A stretch of DNA of 64,000 bases from an uncultured Acetatifactor sp. (GTDB lineage: Bacteria > Bacillota > Clostridia > Lachnospirales > Lachnospiraceae). A program made the translations under genes and the position numbers. The notes beneath the pieces are model-generated. The model searched no databases. It saw only the letters and a program-made list of their open reading frames with translations, and was not told where the DNA came from. The stretch covers positions 310,001 through 374,000 of the forward strand of contig CAKRZO010000001.1 in assembly GCA_934433135.1 (NCBI GenBank). The letters are read 5' to 3'. This document shows, in pieces, positions 33,573 to 43,499 of the stretch. Every line of letters begins with the position of its first letter. The first letter of the stretch is position 1.

Positions 33573-35057
33573 CTAAACCGGATTGGTATACCCCATAAGT
33601 GTTTTATCAATGGCCTTGGCTGCCGCTCTGCCTTCGGTAATCGCCCATACCACCAGAGACTGTCCCCTGCGGGCATCTCCTGCCGCAAACACACCGGAAA
33701 GATCGGTTGCATAATCTTCGTCCGCCTTCAGGTTGCTCCGGTTGTCCGTGCCGATTCCGAATGCTTCTGCGATATACGGATCCGGCCCTAAGAACCCGGC
33801 TGCAATCAGGAGCAGGTCGCACTCCATAACGCTTTCCGTTCCGGGAATTTCCTGCATCATCAGTCTTCCAGTCTTCTCATCTTTTTTGGCTTCCAGGCGA
33901 ATGGTTTCGATGGCTTTTAAGGCTCCTTTTTCATCCGGAATCAGTTTCTTTACCGTAGTCTGATAAATTCTGGGATCCTTTCCGAATACTGCAATGGCTT
34001 CCTCCTGACCATAGTCCGTCTTGCAGACTCGCGGCCACTGCGGCCAGGGATTATTCTGCGCCCGCTTATCCGGCAGTTTCGGCATCATCTCAATCTGGCA
34101 GACCGACTCACAGCCCAGCCGGATACTGGTTCCCACGCAGTCATTCCCGGTATCGCCGCCGCCTACAATAACGACCTTTTTCCCTTTCGCAGAAATGGAA
34201 GTGTTGTCGGCATCCCCGGTATCCAAAAGCGCTTTCGTTGCGGCCTTAAGGTAATCGACTGCAAAATAGACTCCCGACGCATCCCGGTTTTCTACCGACA
34301 GATCTCTCGGATTCCCGGCACCGCAGCATAAAGCCACGGCATCGAACTCTTTCATAAGCTCTCCCGGAGCAACGGTTTTTCCGACCTCCGCTCCCGTCCG
34401 GAAAATCACTCCTTCTTCTTCCATAAGGTGCACTCTCCGAAGCACCACTTCCTTTTCCAGCTTCATATTGGGGATCCCGTACATCAAAAGTCCGCCGGGA
34501 CGGTCTTCCTTTTCAAAAACCGTTACTTCATGCCCTCTGTGGTTCAACTGATCCGCCAAAGCCAGACCGCTTGGACCGGAACCGACCACCGCAACCTTTT
34601 TTCCGGTACGAACCTTCGGAATCTGCGGTACGATCCGGCCTTCCTGATATGCTTTTTCAATGATGGCAAGCTCATTTTCCTTAACGGTAACCGGCTGATC
34701 ATATAACCCGCAGGTACAAGCTGCTTCACATAAAGCAGGACATACCCGCCCGGTAAACTCCGGAAAATTATTAGTCTTGCAAAGTCTGGAAAGGGCATGT
34801 TCCCAGTTGCCCTGATAAACCATATCATTCCACTCCGGAATCAGATTATGCAAAGGACAGCCTGTTGCCATACCGTTAAGCATCATACCGCTCTGGCAGA
34901 AAGGCACTCCGCAGTTCATACAACGTGCTCCCTGCTCCTGCCGCTGCTTTAACGGCATCTGCGGATGAAATTCCTTAAAATTCAAAATCCGCTCCTCACA
35001 GCTTACCGCCTTATTTATGTTTCGCTCATATTCCATAAAACCGGTTGTTTTTCCCAT
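33573..35057 (-). CDS. gltD: Glutamate synthase small subunit
   Basis: 494 residues from ATG at 35057 (GGAG seven bases upstream; an upstream ATG at 35069 is less likely). NADPH-dependent FAD protein that passes electrons to GltB. The N-terminal iron-sulfur cysteines are in CMNCGVPFC, GCPLHN and CPALCEAACTCG, the FAD motif is VAVVGSGPSGLALADQL and the NADPH motif VVIVGGGDTGNDCVG. The GDARRG motif lies near the end. It follows gltB after 38 bases. Confidence 0.95.
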   Translation of the reverse strand: MGKTTGFMEYERNINKAVSCEERILNFKEFHPQMPLKQRQEQGARCMNCGVPFCQSGMMLNGMATGCPLHNLIPEWNDMVYQGNWEHALSRLCKTNNFPEFTGRVCPALCEAACTCGLYDQPVTVKENELAIIEKAYQEGRIVPQIPKVRTGKKVAVVGSGPSGLALADQLNHRGHEVTVFEKEDRPGGLLMYGIPNMKLEKEVVLRRVHLMEEEGVIFRTGAEVGKTVAPGELMKEFDAVALCCGAGNPRDLSVENRDASGVYFAVDYLKAATKALLDTGDADNTSISAKGKKVVIVGGGDTGNDCVGTSIRLGCESVCQIEMMPKLPDKRAQNNPWPQWPRVCKTDYGQEEAIAVFGKDPRIYQTTVKKLIPDEKGALKAIETIRLEAKKDEKTGRLMMQEIPGTESVMECDLLLIAAGFLGPDPYIAEAFGIGTDNRSNLKADEDYATDLSGVFAAGDARRGQSLVVWAITEGRAAAKAIDKTLMGYTNPV

Positions 35058-35095
35058 ACTAATCTCCATTCCGCAGACGCTTTAGCGTCGCATAT

Positions 35096-38000
35096 TTAAT
35101 GCTGCATCTGGTAAAAGGCTTCCATCTGTGCTTCCTTCCGGCTGAGTCCCTTTTCTTCCAACCTGCCGATCGCCGTCAGCATACGGCTGTAATCGTTGGG
35201 CAGAATCTTCTTAAAATTCGGAAGATAGTCTTCCAGATGCTCCAGAATCCGTTTTCCAAGCTGTGAATTTGTCGCTTTTACATGTGCCTCAATCAAAGTC
35301 CGCAGTTCCTCTACATCATGCCTCTCTTTTACGGTACTCATGGTTACCATCTGTTTGTTAAGGCGCAGATATAAGTCATGTTTTTCATCCAATACGTAAG
35401 CAATTCCGCCGCTCATACCTGCTGCAAAATTCTTACCGGTTCTTCCTAAGACTGCAACAATTCCGCCGGTCATATACTCACATCCATGGTCACCTACCCC
35501 TTCCACTACAGCGGTAGCACCGGAATTACGCACACAGAAACGCTCACCGGCCACACCGCATATGTAAGCTTCGCCGCCGGTTGCCCCGTAAAGAGCCACA
35601 TTGCCGATGATAATATTCTGCTCGGCTGCGAAACGACTGTCTGCAGGGGGATATACGATCAGTTTTCCTCCGGAAAGACCTTTCCCGAAATAGTCGTTAC
35701 TGTCTCCCTCCAGTTCCATGGTAAGCCCCTTTGGAATAAACGCTCCGAAAGATTGTCCGGCCCCTCCCTTACATTTGATATGGAATGTATCCGGTTGTGT
35801 GGTATTCTTCCATTTTGCCGTAATCTGAGATCCCAGTATGGTTCCCAGTGTCCGGTTTAAGCTGGATACTTCTACTTCCAATGTATGCGGTTTCCTGTTT
35901 TTCAGAGTCTGTGCAAATTCTTTTAGGAAAATGCTCTCATCCATGGTTTTTTCCAGCTTAAAGTCATATGCCTTATCCGGTTGAAAATGGTTCACACCTT
36001 CCTGTGTGTTTTCCTCACGGTACAGAATCTTGCCAAAATCCAGCCGGGCACGTTCCATCTTGCTTCCGGCGCCTTCCCGTACCTTTAATAAATCGCTTCT
36101 TCCCACCAGTTCTTCCACGGTACGGATTCCGAGCTCTGCCATAATCTCCCGCAGCTGCTGGGCCACATAACGCATAAAATTCATCACGTATTCCGGCTTT
36201 CCCCGGAAACGGCAGCGCAGTCTGGGATCCTGGGTGGCCACGCCCACCGGGCAGGTATCCAGATTGCATACCCGCATCATCAGGCATCCCATAGTAATCA
36301 ACGGTGCGGTAGCAAAGCCGAATTCTTCCGCTCCCAGCATGGCAGCTATTGCCACGTCTCTTCCAGTCATCAGCTTGCCGTCCGTTTCCAGAACCACCCG
36401 ATCCCTGAGGCCGTTATGAATCAGCGTCTGATGTGCCTCTGCCAGTCCGAGCTCCCACGGCATACCAGCATTATGAATGGAGCTCTTGGGAGCCGCACCG
36501 GTTCCGCCGTCATATCCGGAAATCAGTATCACCTGGGCACCTGCTTTGGCCACACCGGCAGCAACCGTGCCCACGCCGGCTTCCGACACCAGTTTTACCG
36601 AGATCCTTGCTTTGCGGTTGGCATTTTTCAGATCAAAAATCAGCTGTGCCAGATCCTCAATGGAGTAAATGTCATGATGAGGCGGCGGCGAGATCAGGGA
36701 AACCCCGGGTGTAGAATATCTGGTCTCCGCAATCCATGGGTAGACCTTCTTGCCGGGCAGATGTCCTCCTTCTCCCGGTTTTGCGCCCTGAGCCATCTTG
36801 ATCTGAATCTCTTTGGCGCTCACAAGATACTCACTGGTAACACCGAACCGGCCGGAAGCAACCTGCTTAATGGCACTGTTTTTCTCTGTCCCGAGACGTT
36901 CCGGACGTTCTCCTCCTTCTCCGGAATTGGACTTACCGCCCAGTCGGTTCATGGCAATTGCCATACACTCATGCGCTTCCTGCGAAATGGAGCCATAGGA
37001 CATGGCTCCCGTTTTAAACCGTTTTACAATCTCGGAAACCGGTTCCACCTCTTCAATGGGGATGCTCTTCGTCCCTTCCGTATCAAAAGCAAGCAGCCCT
37101 CTTAACGTATGCGGTCTTCTTTCATCATCCACCATGGCGGCATATTCCAGGAAACGCTTATAACTTCCGAGCTGTGTGGCTTCTCTGAGAGCAATGATGG
37201 TCTGAGGATTGTACATATGGTCCTCTTTATCCTTGCCGTTACGCAGTTTGTGTTCTCCTTCGCTGTCGAGGGTTGTATCGGTCTTAAGTCCCAGCGGATC
37301 AAAGGCTTTGCTGTGACGCCATTCCACATCCTCGTTGATTTCCTTCAGACCGATTCCGCCCACGCGGCTGACGGTATTGGTGAAATACTTATCGATCACA
37401 TCCTGCCGGATACCGATGGCTTCAAAAATCTGGGACGACTGGTAGGACTGCAGCGTGGAAATACCCATTTTGGACGCAATTTTTACAATGCCATGTAAAA
37501 TTGCATCGTTGTAATCATGAATCGCCGTATGGTAGTCTTTGTCCAACAGCTTTTTGTCAATCAGTTCCGTAATGCAGTCCTGGGCAAGGTAAGGCTGAAT
37601 GGCTCTGGCACCATATCCTAAAAGTGCCGCAAAGTGGTGGACGTCTCTGGGTTCCGCACTTTCCAATATAATAGAGACTGCCGTACGCTTCTTGGTACGA
37701 ATCAGATGCTGCTCCATCGCCGCTACCGCTAAAAGGGAGGGAATTGCCACATGGTTCTCATCTACTCCCCTGTCGGAAAGGATCAGGATATTGGCGCCGT
37801 TACGGTAAGCCCTGTCACAATTGACAAACAGATGATCCACCGCTCTTTCCAGGGGCGTGTTCTTATAATAAAGTAAGGATACCGTCTCTACACAAAATCC
37901 CGGCCGGTTCAACGCTTTAATCTTTAACAGATCCACGGCAGTCAGAATCGGGTTACAAATCTGCAGGACACGACAGTTTTCTTCTTTTTCTTCCAGAAGA

Positions 38001-39625
38001 TTACCGTCCGAGCCTACGTAAACCGCCGTATCGGTTACAATCTCTTCCCGGATGGCATCAATGGGCGGATTGGTTACCTGGGCAAATTGCTGTTTGAAGT
38101 AATTAAACAAAGGCTGATGCTTGTCGGAAAGTACCGCCAGCGGAATATCGGTTCCCATGGCAAAGGTTCCTTCCGCACCGTTCTGCGCCATGGGCCAGAT
38201 GGCTTCTTTTACATCTTCATACGTATAACCGAATGCTTTATAAAGCCGATCCCTTTCCTCCTGGGAATAGGTCTGAATCTTTTTATTGGGAATGGGAAGA
38301 TCTTTAAGCTCCAACAGATGGCTGTCCAGCCATTCTCCGTAAGGCTTTCTGCCGGAATAGTAAGCCTTGCATTCCTCATCGGAAATCAACCGCCCTTTTT
38401 CAGTATCCACTAAAAGCATCTTACCGGGTTTTAATCTGCTTTTACGCACGATATGTTCCACCGGAATATCCAGAACACCTACTTCGGAAGATAAAATCAA
38501 CATATCATCATCCGTCACATAATACCGGGAAGGTCTTAAGCCGTTACGATCCAGCACCGCCCCCACTGTATCTCCGTCGGAAAACAGAATCGCGGCCGGC
38601 CCGTCCCATGGCTCCATCATAGTAGAATAATAATGGTAAAAATCTCTCTTCTGCCGATCCATTCCCGGATCACGGCGCCAGGGCTCCGGTATGGTAATCA
38701 TCACGGCAAGGGGCAGAGGCAGCCCGTTCATCACCAGAAATTCCAGGGTATTATCCAGCATAGCGGAATCAGAACCTTCCGCATTGATTACCGGCAGAAT
38801 CTTATCCATATCCACTTCCATAAGCGGGCTGTTCATGGTTTCTTCTCTGGCAAGCATCCGGTCCACATTGCCCCGAATGGTGTTGATCTCACCGTTATGC
38901 AGAATCATCCGGTTTGGATGGGCTCTCTCCCAGCTGGGATTGGTGTTGGTACTGAAACGGGAATGCACCATGGCTATTGCACTCTTATAGTCTTCGCTTT
39001 GCAGATCCAGGTAGAATTTTCTAAGCTGGGACACCAGAAACATCCCCTTGTAGACAATCGTCCGGGAAGACAGACTGGGAACATAAGTATCATCATTACT
39101 TTGTTCAAACAGCCTGCGGATCACATATAATCTCCGGTCGAATTCCAGGCCCTTCTTCACATCCTCCGGCCTTTTTACAAAGCATTGCATAATGCAGGGC
39201 ATACAATCCAAAGCCTTCTGTCCCAGGATTTCCCGACAGACAGGGACTTCTCTCCAGCCAAGGAATTCCACGCCTTCCTTGGCGGTAATGATTTCAAACA
39301 TTTTCTTTGCCTGGCTGCGTTTCAAGGTATCCTGGGGAAAGAAAAACATTCCCACACCATAGTCTCTTTCCTCGCCCAGGCAAATCCTCAGTTCTTCTGC
39401 TTTCTTTGTGAAAAAAGAATGGGAAATCTGCACCATAATACCGACACCGTCGCCGATGGTTCCGGTAGCGTCTTTACCGGCACGATGCTCCAGTTTTTCC
39501 ACAATTCCCAGCGCATGATCCACGATTTTATGATCCGGTATACCTTTGATACTTACCACTGCTCCGATGCCGCAGGCATCATGCTCCATTTTTTTATGAT
39601 ACAATCCCTGTCGTTCCTGATCCAT
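35096..39625 (-). CDS. gltB: Glutamate synthase large subunit
   Basis: 1509 residues, full length for GltB. It transfers the amide of glutamine to 2-oxoglutarate to give two glutamate. A short propeptide of 17 residues precedes the Ntn nucleophile Cys18 (DACGIGAVV). Then come the amidotransferase domain, the central domain, the FMN-binding synthase barrel (GEGGERPERLGTEKNSAIKQ; ISGYDGGTGAAP), the 3Fe-4S cysteines in VCNLDTCPVGVATQDPRLRC, and the right-handed beta-helix (GGEAYICGVAGERFCVRNSG). The leader before it has two imperfect 36-base tandem repeats (39646-39717) and a divergent copy of a dispersed repeat. Confidence 0.96.
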   Translation of the reverse strand: MDQERQGLYHKKMEHDACGIGAVVSIKGIPDHKIVDHALGIVEKLEHRAGKDATGTIGDGVGIMVQISHSFFTKKAEELRICLGEERDYGVGMFFFPQDTLKRSQAKKMFEIITAKEGVEFLGWREVPVCREILGQKALDCMPCIMQCFVKRPEDVKKGLEFDRRLYVIRRLFEQSNDDTYVPSLSSRTIVYKGMFLVSQLRKFYLDLQSEDYKSAIAMVHSRFSTNTNPSWERAHPNRMILHNGEINTIRGNVDRMLAREETMNSPLMEVDMDKILPVINAEGSDSAMLDNTLEFLVMNGLPLPLAVMITIPEPWRRDPGMDRQKRDFYHYYSTMMEPWDGPAAILFSDGDTVGAVLDRNGLRPSRYYVTDDDMLILSSEVGVLDIPVEHIVRKSRLKPGKMLLVDTEKGRLISDEECKAYYSGRKPYGEWLDSHLLELKDLPIPNKKIQTYSQEERDRLYKAFGYTYEDVKEAIWPMAQNGAEGTFAMGTDIPLAVLSDKHQPLFNYFKQQFAQVTNPPIDAIREEIVTDTAVYVGSDGNLLEEKEENCRVLQICNPILTAVDLLKIKALNRPGFCVETVSLLYYKNTPLERAVDHLFVNCDRAYRNGANILILSDRGVDENHVAIPSLLAVAAMEQHLIRTKKRTAVSIILESAEPRDVHHFAALLGYGARAIQPYLAQDCITELIDKKLLDKDYHTAIHDYNDAILHGIVKIASKMGISTLQSYQSSQIFEAIGIRQDVIDKYFTNTVSRVGGIGLKEINEDVEWRHSKAFDPLGLKTDTTLDSEGEHKLRNGKDKEDHMYNPQTIIALREATQLGSYKRFLEYAAMVDDERRPHTLRGLLAFDTEGTKSIPIEEVEPVSEIVKRFKTGAMSYGSISQEAHECMAIAMNRLGGKSNSGEGGERPERLGTEKNSAIKQVASGRFGVTSEYLVSAKEIQIKMAQGAKPGEGGHLPGKKVYPWIAETRYSTPGVSLISPPPHHDIYSIEDLAQLIFDLKNANRKARISVKLVSEAGVGTVAAGVAKAGAQVILISGYDGGTGAAPKSSIHNAGMPWELGLAEAHQTLIHNGLRDRVVLETDGKLMTGRDVAIAAMLGAEEFGFATAPLITMGCLMMRVCNLDTCPVGVATQDPRLRCRFRGKPEYVMNFMRYVAQQLREIMAELGIRTVEELVGRSDLLKVREGAGSKMERARLDFGKILYREENTQEGVNHFQPDKAYDFKLEKTMDESIFLKEFAQTLKNRKPHTLEVEVSSLNRTLGTILGSQITAKWKNTTQPDTFHIKCKGGAGQSFGAFIPKGLTMELEGDSNDYFGKGLSGGKLIVYPPADSRFAAEQNIIIGNVALYGATGGEAYICGVAGERFCVRNSGATAVVEGVGDHGCEYMTGGIVAVLGRTGKNFAAGMSGGIAYVLDEKHDLYLRLNKQMVTMSTVKERHDVEELRTLIEAHVKATNSQLGKRILEHLEDYLPNFKKILPNDYSRMLTAIGRLEEKGLSRKEAQMEAFYQMQH

Positions 39626-39745
39626 ATGCTACCTCTTTTCTGTCGATTCTGCTTCTTTCTGACAGTCTTCCTTCCCTCTGCCGGTTCTACTTCTTTCCGG
39701 CAGTCTTCCTTTTACCTGCTTTTCTTTTTTACCTTACGATTCTCA

Positions 39746-39772
39746 TAACGGTTCAGACGCGTTCTTCGCAAA
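39746..39772. repeat. Diverged copy of the GTTCAGACGCG repeat end
   Basis: ATAACGGTTCAGACGCG followed by TTCTTCGCAAA resembles the element end at 60401-60429 and the scar at 12105-12132. No second end is visible. It is located between asnB and gltB. Confidence 0.45.
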
Positions 39773-39785
39773 GCTGCACGACTCC

Positions 39786-41384
39786 TTATTTGCCGCTGTC
39801 TCCGTAGTTGGATAATACTCTTGCGGAAGGATCCGTTACATTGCAGCCTTCCCACTCTTTATTCGGCATCCAGAATCCTTGAATCATCTGTGCCTGCCCG
39901 GGATAATAGGTTTCAAACAACTCCCGGTATAATAAGGATTCTTTGGTAAACGGCTGCGTATCTGACGTGCCATCTGCAGAAGCATATTTTTTTCTCCTGG
40001 TCTCGTATTCTTCCTGTGTATACAGGCTCTCTGCATACTCTTTCAGGTCATCCACCATGGAATGTCCCACGGCATCGCTGAAAGCGGCTTTTTCCCGCAT
40101 CAGGATTTCTTCCGGCAGATAATCGCCTTCAAACGCATGACGAAGCAAATATTTGCCTTTTCCATAACGATTCAGCTTCTTTTCCGGATCTATGCTCATA
40201 ACATATTCCACGAAATCCAAATCACCGAACGGAACTCTCGCTTCCAGCGAGTTAACACTGATGCAGCGGTCTGCCCTAAGTACGTCATACATGTACAGTT
40301 CCCGGATCCTCTTCTGCGCTTCTTTCTGAAAAGCTTCGGCGCTTGGTGCAAAGTCCGTATATTTATAACCAAACAATTCATCGGAAATCTCACCGGTCAT
40401 AAGCACGCGGATATCGGTTGTCTCATGAATGGCCTTGCATACCAGATACATTCCGATACTGGCGCGGATCGTTGTGATATCGTAGGTGCCCAGAAGCTCC
40501 ACCACCTTGGGGAGTGCCTTTAACACATCTTCTTTGGTAATAATGACTTCGGTATGATCACTGTGAAGGTATTCCGCTGTCTGACGGGCATATTTTAAAT
40601 CAATGGCATCGGTATCCATGCCGATGGCAAAGGTACGGATCGGCTTATTTAAGAGCCTTGCCGACACTGCGCAGACGAGGGAAGAATCCAGTCCTCCGGA
40701 AAGCAGGAATCCAAGAGGAGCATCGCTGTCCAGTCTTTTGGCAATTCCGGCGATCAGCTTTTCCTTAATATTCCGGCAAATTTCGGGAAGTTCATCCCGA
40801 CAGATCTCTTTTACCTGTGTCATATCCCGGTAGCAGACAAACTTTCCGTCCCGGTAAAAGTGACCCGGCGGAAAAGGCATGATCTTATCGGTAAGTCCGA
40901 CCAGATTCTTGGCTTCACTGGCAAAAAGAATGCAGCCTTCTTTGTCATAGCCGTAAAACAAAGGCCGGATGCCGATGGGATCCCTTGCCGCAATCCACTG
41001 TCCGTTTTCTCCATCGTATAAAATCAAGGCAAATTCCGCATCCAGTCCCTCAAACATGGCAACTCCGTATTCCCGATAAAGCGGGAGCAGAATCTCACAA
41101 TCGGACTCACTTGCAAAAGTATAACCCTTCTTTATCAATTCTTCCTTCGTCTTCCGGAAGCCGTAAATTTCACCGTTACAGACCACTGCACTCTTTCCCA
41201 GATGAAAAGGCTGCATGCCTTCCGGGCTTAACCCCATAATCGCCAGACGCTGGAACCCCATGTATCCGCCGCCCACTTTTTCCATGCGCATGGCATCCGG
41301 CCCTCTGGATGTGGTTTTTTCAAATCCTTCCCTGATCTGCTCTTCCTTAAGAGCACTTCCCGTATAACCGAATATAGAACACAT
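39786..41384 (-). CDS. asnB: Asparagine synthase (glutamine-hydrolysing)
   Basis: 532 residues. The N-terminal glutaminase has the nucleophile Cys2 (MCSIFGYTG), and the synthetase domain has the PP-loop LLSGGLDSSLVCAVSARL. It converts aspartate, ATP and glutamine to asparagine. The sequence resembles the AsnB type of E. coli and Clostridia (RGPDAMRMEKVGGGYMGFQR; GEISDELFGYKYTDFAPS). The start follows GTGAGG. Its own consensus promoter and a structured leader with a terminator-like hairpin lie upstream. Confidence 0.95.
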   Translation of the reverse strand: MCSIFGYTGSALKEEQIREGFEKTTSRGPDAMRMEKVGGGYMGFQRLAIMGLSPEGMQPFHLGKSAVVCNGEIYGFRKTKEELIKKGYTFASESDCEILLPLYREYGVAMFEGLDAEFALILYDGENGQWIAARDPIGIRPLFYGYDKEGCILFASEAKNLVGLTDKIMPFPPGHFYRDGKFVCYRDMTQVKEICRDELPEICRNIKEKLIAGIAKRLDSDAPLGFLLSGGLDSSLVCAVSARLLNKPIRTFAIGMDTDAIDLKYARQTAEYLHSDHTEVIITKEDVLKALPKVVELLGTYDITTIRASIGMYLVCKAIHETTDIRVLMTGEISDELFGYKYTDFAPSAEAFQKEAQKRIRELYMYDVLRADRCISVNSLEARVPFGDLDFVEYVMSIDPEKKLNRYGKGKYLLRHAFEGDYLPEEILMREKAAFSDAVGHSMVDDLKEYAESLYTQEEYETRRKKYASADGTSDTQPFTKESLLYRELFETYYPGQAQMIQGFWMPNKEWEGCNVTDPSARVLSNYGDSGK

Positions 41385-41389
41385 ATCCC

Positions 41390-41512
41390 TACCTCACTTT
41401 CTGAAAATCAAAAAAGGCGCACACTGTCCGGGATATCTCTATCCCGAAAGTGCACGCCGTTGTGCCAAAGCCAGACAAAGGATCTGTATTCCGTCTTTGC
41501 CTTTCTTAGATA
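41390..41512 (-). promoter_or_regulatory. Structured leader with attenuator hairpin, asnB
   Basis: About 120-base transcript leader. The first part (AAGGCAAAGACGG) can fold with CCTTTG/GTC. The second part begins GCACAACGGCGTG and forms a long hairpin, GGCGTGCACT with AGTGTGCGCC enclosing CGGGATA/TATCCCG, followed by six T, then the ribosome site. The same two sequence blocks occur in the amt leader. It looks like a conditional terminator; the signal is unknown. Confidence 0.65.
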
Positions 41513-41518
41513 AACGAC

Positions 41519-41547
41519 ATTATATGCTCTTTACGGATGATTGTCAA
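41519..41547 (-). promoter_or_regulatory. Consensus promoter of asnB
   Basis: TTGACA (41542-41547), 17-base spacer, TATAAT (41519-41524) on the minus strand; a perfect sigma-A promoter. Confidence 0.88.
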
Positions 41548-41610
41548 GGGAATTTTATTGCAGCTCAGAGTTCCAAACAAATTTGTAAAACTATATTAAA
41601 GCAGAACCCT

Positions 41611-41667
41611 GGGTGGGCTCATGGGGTTCCATTCGAGGGACGCTCTGGAATCCCCATGAGTCCACCC
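41611..41667. repeat. Dispersed hairpin repeat after amt
   Basis: GGGTGGGCTCATGGGGTTCCA pairs almost completely with the arm at 41646-41667 (TGGAATCCCCATGAG and TCCACCC). The right arm and about 40 flanking bases recur at 11-60. It may act as transcript end or stabiliser for amt. Confidence 0.65.
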
Positions 41668-41732
41668 TTAGTAATTTGCAATTAACAATTTGTAATTTTC
41701 TAAGATTTTTTGTTTTTTTGGGGTTTGAATCG

Positions 41733-43475
41733 TTACTCCACGTCCTGGAGAGCTGCGAAGTCTTCTTCTCCGGTCCGGATCTTCACTACCTTATCTACAC
41801 TGTAGACGAAGATCTTGCCATCTCCGATATGGCCGGTATACAGCGCCTTCTTGGCAGCGTTGATCACGGCATCTACCGGAATGCTGCTTACCACAACTTC
41901 GACTTTTACTTTCGGGATCAGGGTAGCGTCCATTTCCACGCCGCGGTATTTTTCGCCGGCACCTCTCTGGATGCCGCAGCCCATAACCTGTGTCACGGTC
42001 ATTCCGGTTACGCCCAGTTCGTTCATGGCTTTCTTTAAGTGATCATATCTTGACAGGCGGGAGATAATCACTACCTTGTATATGTTGGATGCACTTTCCA
42101 TCGGTGTCTTTACGACTTTGACAGCTGCATCTTTCTGTGCCTTTCCGGCTTTCTCGTAGTCGGCCTCACCCAGATTTGTGTTTTCATTGATCTCCATTGT
42201 CATGGTATTGGAGATATCCATGATGCTGAATCCGGAGTAAGCCGAAGCCAGGCCATGTTCCGTAGCATCCAGTCCGATGATTTCTTCTTCCTCGCTGACA
42301 CGTAAGCCCACCAGCTTACGAATTACTATAAATGCAATGGTAATGGTAACCGTTGTCCATGCTGCTACGGAGAGGATACCCAGAACCTGCAGTCCCAACA
42401 GTTTAAACCCGCCGCCATAGAAAAGTCCGGTAAAGGTATCATTGCCCGGTGCCTTTGTGGTAGCAAACAGGCCGACAGCCAAGGTTCCCCAGATACCATT
42501 GGCACAATGCACGGCAACCGCACCGACCGGGTCATCCACACGCAGCTTATAATCCAAAAGCCAGACAGCAAATACCACCAGAACACCGGAAACCGCACCG
42601 ATGATAATTGCACCCAGGCAATCCGTAACATCGCAGCCTGCGGTAATGGCTACCAGACCGGCTAAGGATGCATTCAGGCACATGGAAACATCCGGTTTGC
42701 CATACTTAACCCAGGTAAAAACCATACACACGACCGTAGCAACTGCAGGTGCAACGGTTGTGGTTAAGAAAATGCTGCCCAGCTGATCTACCGAAGTAGC
42801 TGCCGCACCGTTAAATCCATACCAGCCAAGCCACAGGATGAACACGCCCAGCGCTCCGATGGTCAGGTTATGCCCCGGGAATGCATTTACTTTCAGGCTG
42901 CCGTCAGCTTCCTTAGTATATTTTCCGATTCTGGGTCCCAGCATTTTCGCGCCGATCAGGGCACAGATACCGCCTACCATATGGATTGCACAGGATCCTG
43001 CAAAGTCATGGAATCCAAGCTGTACCAGCCAGCCGCCGCCCCAGATCCAGTGTGCTTCTATGGGGTAGATCACCGCCGAGATCACTGCGGAATAAATACA
43101 ATAGCTTAAAAACTTCGTACGTTCCGCCATAGCTCCCGATACTATGGTCGCTGCCGTTGCACAGAAGATCAGGTTAAATACAAAGCCGGACCAGTTAAAG
43201 CTCTCATAGTTTGTAAAAATATCCAGTCCCGGTTTGCCGATCAGTCCTACCATATCTTCTCCCAAAAGCAGACCGAACCCGATCAGAATAAAGACAACGG
43301 TTCCGATACAAAAATCCATCAGATTCTTCATCAGAATATTTCCCGTATTTTTGGCTCTGGTAAAACCGGCCTCTACCATTGCAAACCCGGCCTGCATCCA
43401 GAACACCAATGCTGCGCCGATCAGAAACCAGACGCTGAACACACGATCATTTACTGCACTCATTATTTCTTCCAT
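41733..43475 (-). CDS. amt: Ammonium transporter fused to a PII signalling domain
   Basis: 580 residues after AGGAGGAAAAG. Residues 1-405 form the Amt channel with eleven helices: AMAERTKFLSYCIYSAVISA, EAHWIWGGGWL, DFAGSCAIHMVGG with a pore His, and CANGIWGTLAVGL with the second His region. A linker of about 60 residues leads to a complete PII domain from about 470 (YKVVIISRLSRYDHLKKAMN; T-loop GEKYRGVEMD; B-loop TGHIGDGKIFV). Free PII proteins plug Amt channels when nitrogen is sufficient; here the plug is covalently attached. It is followed by asnB and gltBD. Confidence 0.95.
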   Translation of the reverse strand: MEEIMSAVNDRVFSVWFLIGAALVFWMQAGFAMVEAGFTRAKNTGNILMKNLMDFCIGTVVFILIGFGLLLGEDMVGLIGKPGLDIFTNYESFNWSGFVFNLIFCATAATIVSGAMAERTKFLSYCIYSAVISAVIYPIEAHWIWGGGWLVQLGFHDFAGSCAIHMVGGICALIGAKMLGPRIGKYTKEADGSLKVNAFPGHNLTIGALGVFILWLGWYGFNGAAATSVDQLGSIFLTTTVAPAVATVVCMVFTWVKYGKPDVSMCLNASLAGLVAITAGCDVTDCLGAIIIGAVSGVLVVFAVWLLDYKLRVDDPVGAVAVHCANGIWGTLAVGLFATTKAPGNDTFTGLFYGGGFKLLGLQVLGILSVAAWTTVTITIAFIVIRKLVGLRVSEEEEIIGLDATEHGLASAYSGFSIMDISNTMTMEINENTNLGEADYEKAGKAQKDAAVKVVKTPMESASNIYKVVIISRLSRYDHLKKAMNELGVTGMTVTQVMGCGIQRGAGEKYRGVEMDATLIPKVKVEVVVSSIPVDAVINAAKKALYTGHIGDGKIFVYSVDKVVKIRTGEEDFAALQDVE

Positions 43476-43499
43476 AACTTTTCCTCCTCCATAAAAATG

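Noticed and set aside
41385..41733. T-box leader upstream of asnB
   Set aside because: The conserved T-box antiterminator sequence is absent; the GGGTGG at 41611 belongs to the hairpin repeat.
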